The notes below the pieces were generated by a model. It was not told the origin of the DNA. It saw only the letters and a list, made by a program, of their open reading frames with translations, and ran no database searches. Positions 27,173 to 35,239 of a DNA stretch of 64,000 bases are shown here, in pieces. Source of the DNA: Streptomyces fumanus (GTDB taxonomy: Bacteria > Actinomycetota > Actinomycetes > Streptomycetales > Streptomycetaceae); the NCBI RefSeq assembly GCF_014655295.1, contig NZ_BNBI01000002.1, positions 372,001-436,000 on the forward strand. Direction: 5' to 3'. A program made the position numbers and the translations under genes. Each line of letters begins with the position of its first letter. The stretch's first letter is position 1.

Positions 27173-27201
27173 TGCCGTGCCGCGCGGTCCCCGGCGGGCC
27201 G

Positions 27202-27963
27202 CTAGCGGATCTCCTTCGGCGGTGTCCGCTCGGCGTCGACCTTCTCGGTGCGGACCAGCTCGCCCCAGACGATGTACCGGTAGCGGCTGGTGTAGACGGG
27301 CGTGCAGGTCGTCAGCGTGATGTAGTGGCCGGGCTTCTTCCGCCCCGACTCCTCGGGGATGTCGCCGAGGACCTCCACGTTGTATTTCGAGGTCTCCGGG
27401 AGGATGCCGTAGACCTTGTAGACGTACCAGGTGTCCTTCGTCTCGAAGACGATCGGGTCACCCTTCTTCAGCTTGTCGATGCGGTGGAACTTGGCGCCGT
27501 GCCCGTCGCGGTGCGCGGCCAGCGAGAAGTTGCCCTTCTTGCCGGTCATCGGCAGCTCCGCCTTGACCGGGTCGGTGTAGTAGCCGGCGACGCCGTCGTT
27601 GAGGACCTTCATCGAGGTGCCCTTCTCGACGAGGATCTCGCCCTTGGACAGGGCGGGCACGTGCAGGAAGCCGATGCCGTCCTTGGTGTTCAGCGCCCCC
27701 GGCCCGGCCCGGCCGGGCGGGTCCTGCGCCCAGGTGTCGCGCACCTCGTCCCCCCGCCGGTCCGCGTGGCGGTCCGCGACGACGTTCGTCCACCACAGCG
27801 AGTAGACGACGAAGAGGCCCAGCACCAGGCCGGCGGTGATGAGGAGCTCACCGAGGACGCTGACGGCCGCGGCGATCCGGCCCCGGCGGCGCGGGCGGTC
27901 CGGCGGCGCGGAGCCGGGCGCGGCGGTGTGCTCTTCGTGATCGGTGTCGGTGGTCGCTGCCAC
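27202..27963 (-). CDS. Class E sortase
   Basis: A 253-residue membrane-anchored transpeptidase with a disordered N-terminus, one membrane helix (ELLITAGLVLGLFVVYSLWW, about residues 39-58) and the sortase fold. Catalytic residues are seen: His in SLAAHRDGHG, Cys in ITLTTCTPVY and Arg in SRYRYIVWG. Class E sortases of Streptomyces recognise LAXTG sorting signals and anchor chaplins and other surface proteins to peptidoglycan. The paralogous sortase gene lies 13 nt upstream, so the two are cotranscribed. In S. coelicolor the tandem genes SrtE1 and SrtE2 occupy this place. Which paralogue this is was not decided by sequence. Confidence 0.92.
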   Translation of the reverse strand: MAATTDTDHEEHTAAPGSAPPDRPRRRGRIAAAVSVLGELLITAGLVLGLFVVYSLWWTNVVADRHADRRGDEVRDTWAQDPPGRAGPGALNTKDGIGFLHVPALSKGEILVEKGTSMKVLNDGVAGYYTDPVKAELPMTGKKGNFSLAAHRDGHGAKFHRIDKLKKGDPIVFETKDTWYVYKVYGILPETSKYNVEVLGDIPEESGRKKPGHYITLTTCTPVYTSRYRYIVWGELVRTEKVDAERTPPKEIR

Positions 27964-27976
27964 TGGTCATCTGCCC

Positions 27977-29047
27977 TTAACTGATCAGCGCATCCGGCTT
28001 GCCCTTGCTGCGCGGCCGTTCCTCGACCATCCTGCCCCAAACGATCATCCGGTACTTGCTGGTGAACTCGGGGGTGCAGGTGGTGAGCGTGATGTAGCGG
28101 CCGGGCCCGGTGAAGCCCGCCTGCCGCGGGACGGGGTCGAGGACGCTCGTGTTGCTGGGCGAGGTCACCGGCAGGATGGACGCCATCTTGTAGACGAAGT
28201 ACGTGTCCTGCGTCTCCACGACGATCGGGTCGCCCGGCGCCAGCTTGTTGATGTACCGGAACGGCTCGCCGTGGGTGTTGCGGTGCCCCGCGAGCCCGAA
28301 GTTGCCGGTCTTCGCGTCGGGCATCGCCGTCTTCAGGACCCCCTCGGCGTAGTGCCCGACCATGCCGCGGTCCAGCACCTTCTTGCTGCTGACGCCCTCG
28401 GCGATGGGCACCACGACGTCCAGCTTGGGGATGTGCAGGATGGCGAAGCCCTGGCCCGGCTCGAAGGCGCCCGGACTGCGCTTGCCGTCCGCCCAGTCGT
28501 CCTGGAGGCTGCTGGCCGCCTTGTCGGCCTGCGCGTGCGCCCGCACGTTCGTCCACCACAACTGGTAGGTGACGAACAGCAGCATCAGTACGCCGGTGGT
28601 GATGAACACCTCGCCGATGACCCGGCTGGCGATGACGGCCGGGCCCGGTCTGCTGGCCCTGGCCAGGCGGCGGGCCTCGACGCGGCTACGGGGCGCCTCG
28701 GGGGCGTCCTGGGCCTCGGGGGAGGCGGCGGAGGGCCCGGGGCCCCGGCGGGCGCCCCGACGGCCGCCATGGCGCCCTTTGGCGGCCTTCCTGCGGGCCG
28801 CCCGGCCGCCGGCGGGGGCAGGGGCGGGCCGCTCGTCCGCCGGGCGGGCCGGCGGTTCGGGGATGCGCAGCGCCACGGTCTCCTCGTCCACCGGCGCCAG
28901 GTACGGCCGCGCGGGGGTCCGGTCGGCCGCGTACCCGCCGTCCCCGACCGCACCGGAACCGCCGTACCGCCGTTGCCCGTACGAGGACCCCGGGGCGCCG
29001 GCGCCGCCGCTCGCGCCGGACTCGCGCTCGGGGCGCAGCGCGGTCAC
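27977..29047 (-). CDS. Class E sortase with long cytosolic N-terminal extension
   Basis: A 356-residue sortase. The first ~145 residues are an Ala/Arg/Pro-rich disordered cytosolic region. Then come a membrane helix (VFITTGVLMLLFVTYQLWW) and the catalytic domain with His in GLAGHRNTHG, Cys in ITLTTCTPEF and Arg in SKYRMIVWG. It shares most of its core with the downstream sortase, a tandem duplication typical of Streptomyces. Start GTG 29047 overlaps the stop of the amidotransferase gene (GTGA). It presumably anchors LAXTG proteins during aerial growth. The extension may mediate localisation or partner binding, which is inferred. Confidence 0.91.
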   Translation of the reverse strand: MTALRPERESGASGGAGAPGSSYGQRRYGGSGAVGDGGYAADRTPARPYLAPVDEETVALRIPEPPARPADERPAPAPAGGRAARRKAAKGRHGGRRGARRGPGPSAASPEAQDAPEAPRSRVEARRLARASRPGPAVIASRVIGEVFITTGVLMLLFVTYQLWWTNVRAHAQADKAASSLQDDWADGKRSPGAFEPGQGFAILHIPKLDVVVPIAEGVSSKKVLDRGMVGHYAEGVLKTAMPDAKTGNFGLAGHRNTHGEPFRYINKLAPGDPIVVETQDTYFVYKMASILPVTSPSNTSVLDPVPRQAGFTGPGRYITLTTCTPEFTSKYRMIVWGRMVEERPRSKGKPDALIS

Positions 29048-29682
29048 GCCGTGGCCCTGCCCACCACCGGGGCGAGCCCCGCAGACCTCGCCACCGCGCC
29101 CTGGTCGCCGCACTCCGCCAGCCAGTTGGCCAGCATCCGGTGGCCGTGCTCGGTCAGCACCGACTCCGGGTGGAACTGCACGCCCTCGACGGGCAGTTCG
29201 CGGTGGCGCAGGCCCATCACGATGCCGTCGGGGGTACGGGCGGTGACCTCCAGCTCGGCCGGCACGGTGGCCGGTTCGGCGGCCAGCGAGTGGTACCGCG
29301 TCGCCGTGAAGGGCGAGGGCAGGCCGGCGAAGACGCCCCGGCCCTCGTGCTCGACCGGCGAGGTCTTGCCGTGCAGCAGCTCGGGCGCCCGGTCCACCAC
29401 ACCGCCGTACGCCACCTGCATCGACTGCATGCCGAGGCAGACGCCGAAGACGGGGACGCCGGTCGCCGCGCAGTGCCGGACCATGTCGACGCAGACGCCC
29501 GCCTGCTCGGGGGCGCCCGGGCCGGGCGAGAGCAGCACGCCGTCGAAGCTGTCCTGGGCGTGCGCGGTGGAGACCTCGTCGTTGCGCAGCACCTCGCACT
29601 CGGCGCCCAACTGGTACAGGTACTGGACCAGGTTGAAGACGAAGCTGTCGTAGTTGTCGACGACGAGAATGCGTGCGCTCAC
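29044..29682 (-). CDS. TrpG/PabA-type glutamine amidotransferase (component II)
   Basis: A 212-residue class I glutamine amidotransferase with the complete triad: Cys in VFGVCLGMQSM, and His and Glu in GVQFHPESVL. LLSPGPGAPE is the oxyanion region. It supplies ammonia to anthranilate synthase or aminodeoxychorismate synthase. No component I gene (trpE or pabB) lies in the window, so the partner is encoded elsewhere and the pathway, tryptophan or folate, is open. Start GTG 29682 overlaps the stop of the 53-codon gene, and its stop overlaps the sortase start, an unusual coupling of amidotransferase and sortase. Confidence 0.9.
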   Translation of the reverse strand: MSARILVVDNYDSFVFNLVQYLYQLGAECEVLRNDEVSTAHAQDSFDGVLLSPGPGAPEQAGVCVDMVRHCAATGVPVFGVCLGMQSMQVAYGGVVDRAPELLHGKTSPVEHEGRGVFAGLPSPFTATRYHSLAAEPATVPAELEVTARTPDGIVMGLRHRELPVEGVQFHPESVLTEHGHRMLANWLAECGDQGAVARSAGLAPVVGRATA

Positions 29683-29840
29683 TGGTTGTCCACCGTCACA
29701 TCGTTGAAGGGAAGCAGCGGCTCGGCCCACGGGAAGACGTACTGGAAGAGGACGTAGACCACGGCCAGGGCGAGCACGAGCGAGATCAGTGCCTTCACCC
29801 ATGCGTTTCCCGGCAGATGCCGCCAGATCCAGCCGTACAT
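29679..29840 (-). CDS. Small single-pass membrane protein (53 aa)
   Basis: A 53-residue protein beginning MYGWIWRHLPGNAWVKALIS with a single strong membrane helix (LISLVLALAVVYVLFQYVF, residues 18-36) and an acidic outside tail PLLPFNDVTVDNQ. The ATG has GGAAGGGA a few bases upstream. Its stop overlaps the amidotransferase start by 4 nt. Short proteins of this kind are conserved at this place near oriC in Streptomyces, but I know no function. Coupling to the amidotransferase and sortases suggests it belongs to their transcript. Confidence 0.8.
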   Translation of the reverse strand: MYGWIWRHLPGNAWVKALISLVLALAVVYVLFQYVFPWAEPLLPFNDVTVDNQ

Positions 29841-30066
29841 GCCGTCCCTTCCCTCGCACCACGGCACCGGACTCACGCCGTACGGCAACAGACTAACGGC
29901 GCTACGCCCGAGGTTTCCCGGCCTCCACGGGCCCGGGCGTCCGGGGAGCCCGGCCGTCCCGGAGACAGGATCGATCACGCCGGGGCCCGGCGGCACGGAT
30001 TTGTCCGGCCCTTTGTCGATCCGATACGCGGACCGTCCGCCGGCCGGAGTCCTCCCGCACCGGGAT

Positions 30067-30080
30067 GTTCCACGTGAAAC
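30067..30080. promoter_or_regulatory. parS: parS site (one mismatch: GTTCCACGTGAAAC)
   Basis: 13 of 14 bases match the parS palindrome. It lies in the 269-bp spacer between the 53-codon gene and the DUF881 gene, which otherwise shows no gene. Confidence 0.85.
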
Positions 30081-30109
30081 CGAGCCACCGGACGGGCGCG
30101 GCCGGGGGA

Positions 30110-30889
30110 TCACTCCACGGGCTGGGCGTAGTGCAGGTCCACGGTGCCCGAGTAGCCGGGCAGCGTCACCGTCCCGTCGTCCTCGACCTGCCAGCCGAGC
30201 CCGTAGACATTGACGTACACCATGTAGTTCTGGATCGCCGGGGAGGCGGCCAGCGCCTGCTTCAGCTTCTCCGGGTCGCCGACCGCGGTGATCTTGTACG
30301 GCGGTGAGTAGACCCGGCCCTGGAGGATCAGGGTGTTGCCCACGCAGCGCACGGCGCTGGTGGAGATCAGCCGCTGGTCCATGACCTTGATGCCCTCGGC
30401 GCCGCCCTGCCAGAGCGCGTTCACCACGGCTTGGAGGTCCTGCTGGTGGATGACCAGGTAGTCGGGCTGGGGCTCGGGGTAGCCGGGGAGCTTGGCGGTG
30501 GCGTCCGGCGGGGCGTCGTCGAGCGTGACGGTGACGGCCCTGCCCTTCAGCTTCTGGGTGCCCGCGCGCCGCTCCAGGGCGGCGAGCTTGTCGTCCTCGG
30601 CCTGGGTGCTGTCGTCGTCGCGCTCGGCCAGGGACTCGATGTCGTGGCGGAGGGCCGCGTTGGACTCCTCCATCTCGCCGTTCTTGCGGCTGCGCTCCTG
30701 GATCAGGTCGGAGAGCTTCAGCAGGGAGGCGTCCGTGCGGATGTTGGTGCCCTTGGCCGTGTTGAAGCTGGTGAAGAAGATCAGTCCGGCGAGGGCGAAG
30801 ACCAGGGCCGTGAGCACGCGCACGGGCCGGAAGCGTCGGCCGCGGGCGGCACTGGAACCCGTCCCGGGGGAGTCGGCAGAATTGCTCAA
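30110..30889 (-). CDS. DUF881 family membrane protein
   Basis: A 259-residue protein with an N-terminal membrane anchor (VLTALVFALAGLIFFTSF, about residues 24-41), a coiled coil (residues ~60-105) and the extracytoplasmic DUF881 domain, visible in VVNALWQGGAEGIKVMDQRL and VGNTLILQGRVYSPPY. DUF881 proteins cluster with division genes in Gram-positives and are thought to act in septation, but no mechanism is known. The start appears to be TTG at 30889 with AAGGG about 9 nt upstream. No ATG or GTG fits as well. It is divergent from crgA across 141 bp, consistent with a division-linked role. Confidence 0.82.
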   Translation of the reverse strand: MSNSADSPGTGSSAARGRRFRPVRVLTALVFALAGLIFFTSFNTAKGTNIRTDASLLKLSDLIQERSRKNGEMEESNAALRHDIESLAERDDDSTQAEDDKLAALERRAGTQKLKGRAVTVTLDDAPPDATAKLPGYPEPQPDYLVIHQQDLQAVVNALWQGGAEGIKVMDQRLISTSAVRCVGNTLILQGRVYSPPYKITAVGDPEKLKQALAASPAIQNYMVYVNVYGLGWQVEDDGTVTLPGYSGTVDLHYAQPVE

Positions 30890-31030
30890 CGTACCCTTAT
30901 CTCCTTCGGCGCCACGGAAGCACTACGCTAACGGACGCCCGGGGGAGCGCTCAGAGTCCCCTTGTACGTTGCCCCGAGCCCGACCCAGTTCCCTGCGCGG
31001 CCACGCAGCGCATCGACAGGAGAGACCCTC

Positions 31031-31285
31031 GTGCCGAAGTCACGTATCCGCAAGAAGGCCGATTTCACGCCGCCGCCGGCGAAGCAGACGACGAGCATCA
31101 AGCTCAACAGCCGTGCCTGGGTCGCCCCTGTCATGCTGGCCATGTTCCTGATCGGGCTGGCCTGGATCGTCGTCTTCTACGTGACCGACGGGTCGCTGCC
31201 CATCGAGCAGTTGGGCAACTGGAACATCGTGGTGGGCTTCGGCTTCATCGCCGCCGGGTTCGGCGTCTCCACCCAGTGGAAGTGA
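31031..31285 (+). CDS. crgA: Cell division protein CrgA
   Basis: An 84-residue membrane protein, the usual CrgA length. The N-terminus [14 protein letters not shown] is the conserved basic motif, followed by two membrane helices ([21 protein letters not shown] and [17 protein letters not shown]). CrgA coordinates sporulation septation by controlling FtsZ-ring formation in Streptomyces and recruits division proteins in mycobacteria. Start GTG 31031 has AGGAG 8 nt upstream. Upstream in-frame codons are not family-like. A DnaA-box cluster follows directly downstream. Confidence 0.95.
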   Translation: MPKSRIRKKADFTPPPAKQTTSIKLNSRAWVAPVMLAMFLIGLAWIVVFYVTDGSLPIEQLGNWNIVVGFGFIAAGFGVSTQWK

Positions 31286-31332
31286 CGTCCGCCGACCGCT
31301 GAGCACGGCTCTGCCCACGGCTCTCCACCGAG

Positions 31333-31535
31333 TTATCCACAGCGATTTCCACAGCATGAGGAAAAGAAACGACGATCTGTGGATAACTCACCGGAGGTTG
31401 ACGCCGGTGTGACAGAACCACCGGCAACCGAAAGCATGTGCGCCCCCTGTCTGACCTGCGGAAACACGGTCCGGTGACAGGGGGCACAGATGTTCTCGCA
31501 CAGTGTGCACAAGATCCGCCACACGCTGTGGACAA
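31333..31535. promoter_or_regulatory. DnaA-box cluster between crgA and the rhomboid gene
   Basis: Three exact matches to the Streptomyces DnaA-box consensus: TTATCCACA at 31333-31341, TGTGGATAA at 31378-31386 and TGTGGACAA at 31527-31535. Weaker sites lie near 31345 and 31504. They fill the 259-bp gene-free spacer, about 26 kb left of oriC. A role in titrating DnaA or regulating nearby genes is inferred. Confidence 0.7.
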
Positions 31536-31544
31536 ACGGTGTGC

Positions 31545-32435
31545 TCAGGTGAGCTGCGAGGTTCTCACCAGGGTCAGCACGACGACTGCGACCAGCACCA
31601 GCGCACAGATGCCGTACTGGATCAGCGCCCGCCGCCGGCGCGGGGCGTGGACCATGCCGTAGCCGACCACCACGCCCGCCACCAGGCCGCCGATGTGGGC
31701 CTGCCAGGCGATGTTGAAGCCCGGGCTGAAGGTGAAGATCAGGTTGATCACCAGCAGCGCGACCACCGGCCGCATGTCCTGGTTGAGCCGGCGCATCAGG
31801 ACCGCGGTGGCGCCGAACAGCCCGAAGATCGCGCCCGAGGCACCGAGCGAGGGCTGGTTGGGCTCGGCGAGCAGATAGGTGAGCGCGCTGCCGGCCAGCC
31901 CGGAGACGAGGTACAGGGCCAGGTAGCGGGCCCGGCCGAGAGCCGCTTCCAGGGGACCGCCGATCCACCACAGGCTGAGCATGTTGAACAGGATGTGGAT
32001 ATAGCTGCCGTGCAGGAACATCGGGGTCAGCAGCCGGTAGTACTGCCCCTCCGCGATGCCCTCGACCCCGCCGAGCAGCGGCACATAGGCCCGGCCGATC
32101 AGCTCGAAGCGGCTGGTGAAGGAGTCCCCGGCGGACAACTGGGCGAAGAAGGCGGCCAGGCACAGGCCGATCAGCACCTTGGTGACCAGCCGGGGGTCGG
32201 CCGTGATCCCGCCGCCGGCGAGGGTGCGGGGCCGGGCGGCGGCGGGGGCGGGCCCGGCGCCGGAGGTGCCGCGGACGCAGTCGGGGCACTGGAAACCGAC
32301 CGAGGCGTTCACCATGCACTCGGGACAGATCGGCCGCTCGCAGCGGGTGCAGCGGATGCCGGTCCCGCGGTCCGGATGGCGGTAGCAGACCGGCAGGCTC
32401 CCGGCGTCCTGTGGGCTGCCCGCTGCCTGGTCCAT
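31545..32435 (-). CDS. Rhomboid-family intramembrane serine protease with N-terminal zinc-finger-like domain
   Basis: A 296-residue protein. Residues ~15-55 form a B-box-like zinc-binding region with paired CxxC motifs and His (YRHPDRGTGIRCTRCERP, then CPEC and FQCPDC). The membrane part has about six or seven helices with rhomboid marks: HGSYIHILFNMLSLWWIG (His and Asn of the oxyanion region), catalytic Ser in SLGASGAIFGLFG, and catalytic His in WQAHIGGLVAG. It cleaves membrane substrates within the bilayer. The substrate is unknown. ATG 32435 is chosen because GAGGGG lies 7 nt upstream. An earlier in-frame ATG at 32462 lacks this. Confidence 0.93.
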   Translation of the reverse strand: MDQAAGSPQDAGSLPVCYRHPDRGTGIRCTRCERPICPECMVNASVGFQCPDCVRGTSGAGPAPAAARPRTLAGGGITADPRLVTKVLIGLCLAAFFAQLSAGDSFTSRFELIGRAYVPLLGGVEGIAEGQYYRLLTPMFLHGSYIHILFNMLSLWWIGGPLEAALGRARYLALYLVSGLAGSALTYLLAEPNQPSLGASGAIFGLFGATAVLMRRLNQDMRPVVALLVINLIFTFSPGFNIAWQAHIGGLVAGVVVGYGMVHAPRRRRALIQYGICALVLVAVVVLTLVRTSQLT

Positions 32436-32467
32436 GAGGTCCCCTCGAAGTCGTCGTGACAAAGCAC

Positions 32468-32499
32468 CGCCCCGCCCATCCTTACGGACGGGCGGGGCG
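32468..32499 (-). terminator. Hairpin terminator after the cyclophilin gene
   Basis: A 14-bp stem (32468-32481 with 32486-32499, one wobble) and a 4-nt loop lie between the cyclophilin stop and the rhomboid start, both on the minus strand. Confidence 0.8.
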
Positions 32500-32553
32500 T
32501 TTGGTTCCCCCGGTGACCGGTCGCTCCCGGATCGGGCCCGGTCACGGCGGGGC

Positions 32554-33087
32554 TCAGCCCTCGCGGGTCTCCACGACGACCGACTCGATCACCACGTCGC
32601 TGAGCGGACGGTCGGTGCGCGGGTTGGTCTGCGTGGTGGCGATGGAGTCCACGACCTTCTGGCTGGCCGCGTCGACGACCTCGCCGAAGATGGTGTGCTT
32701 GCGGTTCAGCCACGTCGCCGGGGCGACGGTGACGAAGAACTGCGACCCGTTGGTGCCCGGACCGGCGTTGGCCATGGCCAGCAGGTAGGGCTTGTCGAAG
32801 GCGAGGTCCGGGTGGAACTCGTCCTCGAACTGGTAGCCGGGGCCGCCGGTGCCGTTGCCCAGCGGGTCGCCGCCCTGGATCATGAAGCCGCTGATCACCC
32901 GGTGGAAGACCGTGCCGTCGTAGAGCTTGTCCGTGGTCTTCTGGCCCGTGGCCGGATGCGTCCACTCCCGCTCGCCCTTGGCGAGCTCGACGAAGTTCTT
33001 GACCGTCTTGGGAGCATGGTTCGGCAGGAGCCGGACGTCGATGTCGCCGTGATTGGTCTTCAGGGTGGCGTAAAGCTGCTCAGCCAC
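32554..33087 (-). CDS. ppiA: Cyclophilin-type peptidyl-prolyl cis-trans isomerase
   Basis: A 177-residue cytosolic cyclophilin. Family residues are clear: FHRVISGFMIQGGDPLGNG holds the catalytic Arg, MANAGPGTNGSQFFVTVAP the Gln/Phe pocket, and NRKHTIFGEVV the C-terminal part. There is no signal peptide. It accelerates proline isomerisation in folding proteins. Start GTG 33087 (VAEQLYATLKTNHGDI) has a GGAAGG about 10 nt upstream. The frame is open further upstream but with poor codon use. It is divergent from the DUF5324 gene and followed by a terminator, so it is monocistronic. Confidence 0.94.
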   Translation of the reverse strand: MAEQLYATLKTNHGDIDVRLLPNHAPKTVKNFVELAKGEREWTHPATGQKTTDKLYDGTVFHRVISGFMIQGGDPLGNGTGGPGYQFEDEFHPDLAFDKPYLLAMANAGPGTNGSQFFVTVAPATWLNRKHTIFGEVVDAASQKVVDSIATTQTNPRTDRPLSDVVIESVVVETREG

Positions 33088-33425
33088 GATCTGCCTTCCG
33101 TTGTCTTCCTGTGACTCCCTGATCCTCGCACGGCCCGCGCCCCCCGTCGCCCAGCGGTCCGCCGCCACCACTCCCAGGTGAACCTCGGGTGCGGAAATCC
33201 GGCCGAGTGCCGCGGAGCGAGGACAGCGGGCGACGATCCGTGGCATTGTCGACGACAAGCTCCCGTTGTTCCGTATTCACCCGCTATCGAGATCGGTCCG
33301 CGCTCCGCCGAGGTCGTCCCGTGACCCGGATGCCTGTCTTCGCATGCCTGACAGGGCGTCGGCAGGCATGATCCGTAAAAGGGTGGAAAGTCGAATTACC
33401 GTACGCCACCGAGGAGGAGGAACCC
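33088..33425. other. 338-bp divergent promoter region with two inverted repeats
   Basis: No gene is seen. TTGTCG-A-CGACAA (33246-33258) is a perfect 13-bp palindrome. CATGCCTG (33343-33350) and CAGGCATG (33363-33370) form a second inverted repeat. Both are candidate operators for the cyclophilin or DUF5324 promoter. GGAGGAGG precedes the DUF5324 start. Confidence 0.5.
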
Positions 33426-34127
33426 GTGACCCGCATCGACAGCGTGCGCGCCGCGACCGGTTCGGCGAAGGACAGCGTGCTGCACGCCGCGGAAGTGGTG
33501 GCGCCCTACGCCGACACGGCCAAGGAAAGGGCCGCGCACTACGCACACGAGGCGCGCGTACGGCTGGCGCCCAAGGTGTCCCAGGCCGCCGACCAGGCTC
33601 GCCTCCAGTACGGCGCCCATCTCGCGCCGAAGCTGGAGCAGGCCCGGTCGCATGTGCCGCCGAAGGTCGACCAGGCCGCCCAGGAGGCGGCGGTCCGGGC
33701 CCGGCTGGCCGCCCGCCAGGCGGCCGAGTTCTCCCGTCCCCGGATCGAGCAGGCGGTGGCGGCGGCCGGTCCCGTCCGGGACGAGGCCGCGCTGCGCGGT
33801 GCCGCGGCACTGGCGGCGCTGCGCGGTCAGGTCTCCGCCGCGGAGATCCAGAAGCTGGCGCGCAAGCACCAGCGGCGCGCGAAGGCCGGCCGGGCCGCCC
33901 GGATGCTGCTGGTCCTGGGTGCGGTCGCGGGCGGCGCCTTCGCCGCCTGGAAGTGGTGGGACAAGCAGGCCAACCCGGACTGGCTGGTCGAGCCGCCGGC
34001 CGCGACGGAGGTCCCCGAGGCGGGCCACCTGACGTCGGTGGACGGCAGCGGCCCGGCCGAACTGGACCCCGAGGTGCAGGCCAAGCAGGCCGAGAACGAG
34101 GGCTCCCACACCGACGACCAGCGCTGA
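33426..34127 (+). CDS. DUF5324 family protein, helical with one membrane segment
   Basis: A 233-residue protein. The first ~155 residues are Ala/Arg/Gln-rich amphipathic helices with repeated APKxxQA-like units (RLAPKVSQAADQAR, HLAPKLEQARSHV, PPKVDQAAQEAAV), predicted as coiled coil. A single hydrophobic segment follows (MLLVLGAVAGGAFAAWKWW), then an acidic outside tail. DUF5324 is a Streptomycetales family of unknown function, and the helical repeats resemble LEA or apolipoprotein-like membrane-coating regions. Start GTG 33426 has a strong GGAGGAGG 7 nt upstream. A 17-bp hairpin terminator follows at once, so it is transcribed alone. Confidence 0.83.
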   Translation: MTRIDSVRAATGSAKDSVLHAAEVVAPYADTAKERAAHYAHEARVRLAPKVSQAADQARLQYGAHLAPKLEQARSHVPPKVDQAAQEAAVRARLAARQAAEFSRPRIEQAVAAAGPVRDEAALRGAAALAALRGQVSAAEIQKLARKHQRRAKAGRAARMLLVLGAVAGGAFAAWKWWDKQANPDWLVEPPAATEVPEAGHLTSVDGSGPAELDPEVQAKQAENEGSHTDDQR

Positions 34128-34149
34128 CGGAGATCGACCCTACGGACAA

Positions 34150-34188
34150 CGCCGCGGGGCGGGAGAGTGGGTCTCCCGCCCCGCGGCG
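34150..34188. terminator. Hairpin terminator between DUF5324 and isoprenyl transferase genes
   Basis: A 17-bp perfect stem (34150-34166 with 34172-34188), 5-nt loop, between convergent genes and 2 bp from a parS site. Confidence 0.9.
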
Positions 34189-34190
34189 AT

Positions 34191-34204
34191 GTTTCACGTG
34201 GAAC
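34191..34204. promoter_or_regulatory. parS: parS site (one mismatch: GTTTCACGTGGAAC)
   Basis: 13 of 14 bases match parS. It lies between a terminator hairpin and the 3' end of the isoprenyl transferase gene, in a transcriptionally quiet convergent spacer. Confidence 0.85.
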
Positions 34205-34225
34205 GTCCCTCGGACGCCCTACCCG

Positions 34226-35002
34226 TCACCGTCCGTAACGACGTTCCCGCAGCGAGTAGGAGCGCAGGGCGCGCAGGAAGTCGATCTCCCGGAAGTCCGG
34301 CCAGTAGGTCTCGCAGAAGTACATCTCCGCGTACGCGGACTGCCAGAGCAGAAAGCCGGAGAGACGCTGCTCGCCGGAGGTCCGGATGATCAGGTCGGAC
34401 TCCGAACGCGTCTTGGAGTACAGGTGCTTGGAGATGTGCTCCATGGTGAAGGTGTCGATGAACTCGTCGATGTCCCCACCCTTGGCGCTGTGCTCGATGA
34501 GCGCCGAACGGACGGCGTCGACGATCTCGCGCCGGCCGCCGTAGCCGACGGCGACGTCCACCTTCGTCCCGCCCTGGCGGCCCTGGGTCGCCGCGGTGGC
34601 GGCCTTCAGCCGGCTCGCCGACTCGGCGGGCAGCAGGTCCAGAGCGCCGACGACCTCGACGGGCCAGGGGTTGCCCGGCACGGCCAGCCGCTCCACCACC
34701 TCGGCGATGATGTCGATCAGCGGGTTCAGCTCTTCCTCGGGCCGGTGCAGATTGTCGTCGGAGAGCATGTAGAGGGTGACGTGCTCGATCTCCGCCGAGT
34801 CGCACCAGCGGAGGAAGTCCAGCACCTTGGCGCCGCCCGCCCGGTAGCCCTCGCGGGGGTCGTCTATCCCGGACATCTTGGCCCACCGGCGGTTGCCGTC
34901 CAGCATGATGCCGATGTGCTGGGGGCGTGGGCGGCCCTCCAACTCCCTGACGAGGCGCTTCATGTACAGCGCGTCGAGAGCGGCCCGTACCTTCGCCCGC
35001 AT
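34226..35002 (-). CDS. Cis-isoprenyl diphosphate synthase (UppS family)
   Basis: A 258-residue cis-prenyltransferase. HIGIMLDGNRRWAK contains the catalytic Asp and diphosphate-binding residues. LYMLSDDNLHRPEEEL, IRTSGEQRLSGFLLWQSAYAE and FCETYWPDF are the other conserved regions. It condenses isopentenyl diphosphate onto an allylic primer to make the polyprenyl carrier for wall synthesis. Streptomyces often have two homologues, so chain length (decaprenyl or shorter) is not certain. ATG 35002 (MRAKVRAALDALY) with GAAGGGG 8 nt upstream is preferred over the open frame extending to 35059. Downstream lie the terminator and parS. Confidence 0.92.
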   Translation of the reverse strand: MRAKVRAALDALYMKRLVRELEGRPRPQHIGIMLDGNRRWAKMSGIDDPREGYRAGGAKVLDFLRWCDSAEIEHVTLYMLSDDNLHRPEEELNPLIDIIAEVVERLAVPGNPWPVEVVGALDLLPAESASRLKAATAATQGRQGGTKVDVAVGYGGRREIVDAVRSALIEHSAKGGDIDEFIDTFTMEHISKHLYSKTRSESDLIIRTSGEQRLSGFLLWQSAYAEMYFCETYWPDFREIDFLRALRSYSLRERRYGR

Positions 35003-35194
35003 GGTCAACCCCTTCCACCTCGTCGGCAGCGACCGAACGGCTCCGACGGCGTGAGCCACGTGACACCGCCCCGCGGCGGTGGGGGTCCTGGTGCCTTGTG
35101 GAGTGACGATATCAAGAGCGGACCGGCCGCCCCCGGCCCCGAACTCGGCCTTCAGGACCGCCTGTTCCGTCTTCCCGGAACATCCGGAACGAAA

Positions 35195-35230
35195 AGCCCC
35201 TCCATCTGCTTTTCCGCAGGTGAAGGGGCT
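35195..35230 (-). terminator. Hairpin terminator after tRNA-Ala
   Basis: A 15-bp stem with two wobble positions (35195-35209 with 35216-35230) and, on the minus strand, a TTTT run directly after it. Confidence 0.85.
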
Positions 35231-35239
35231 CTTTCCGGG

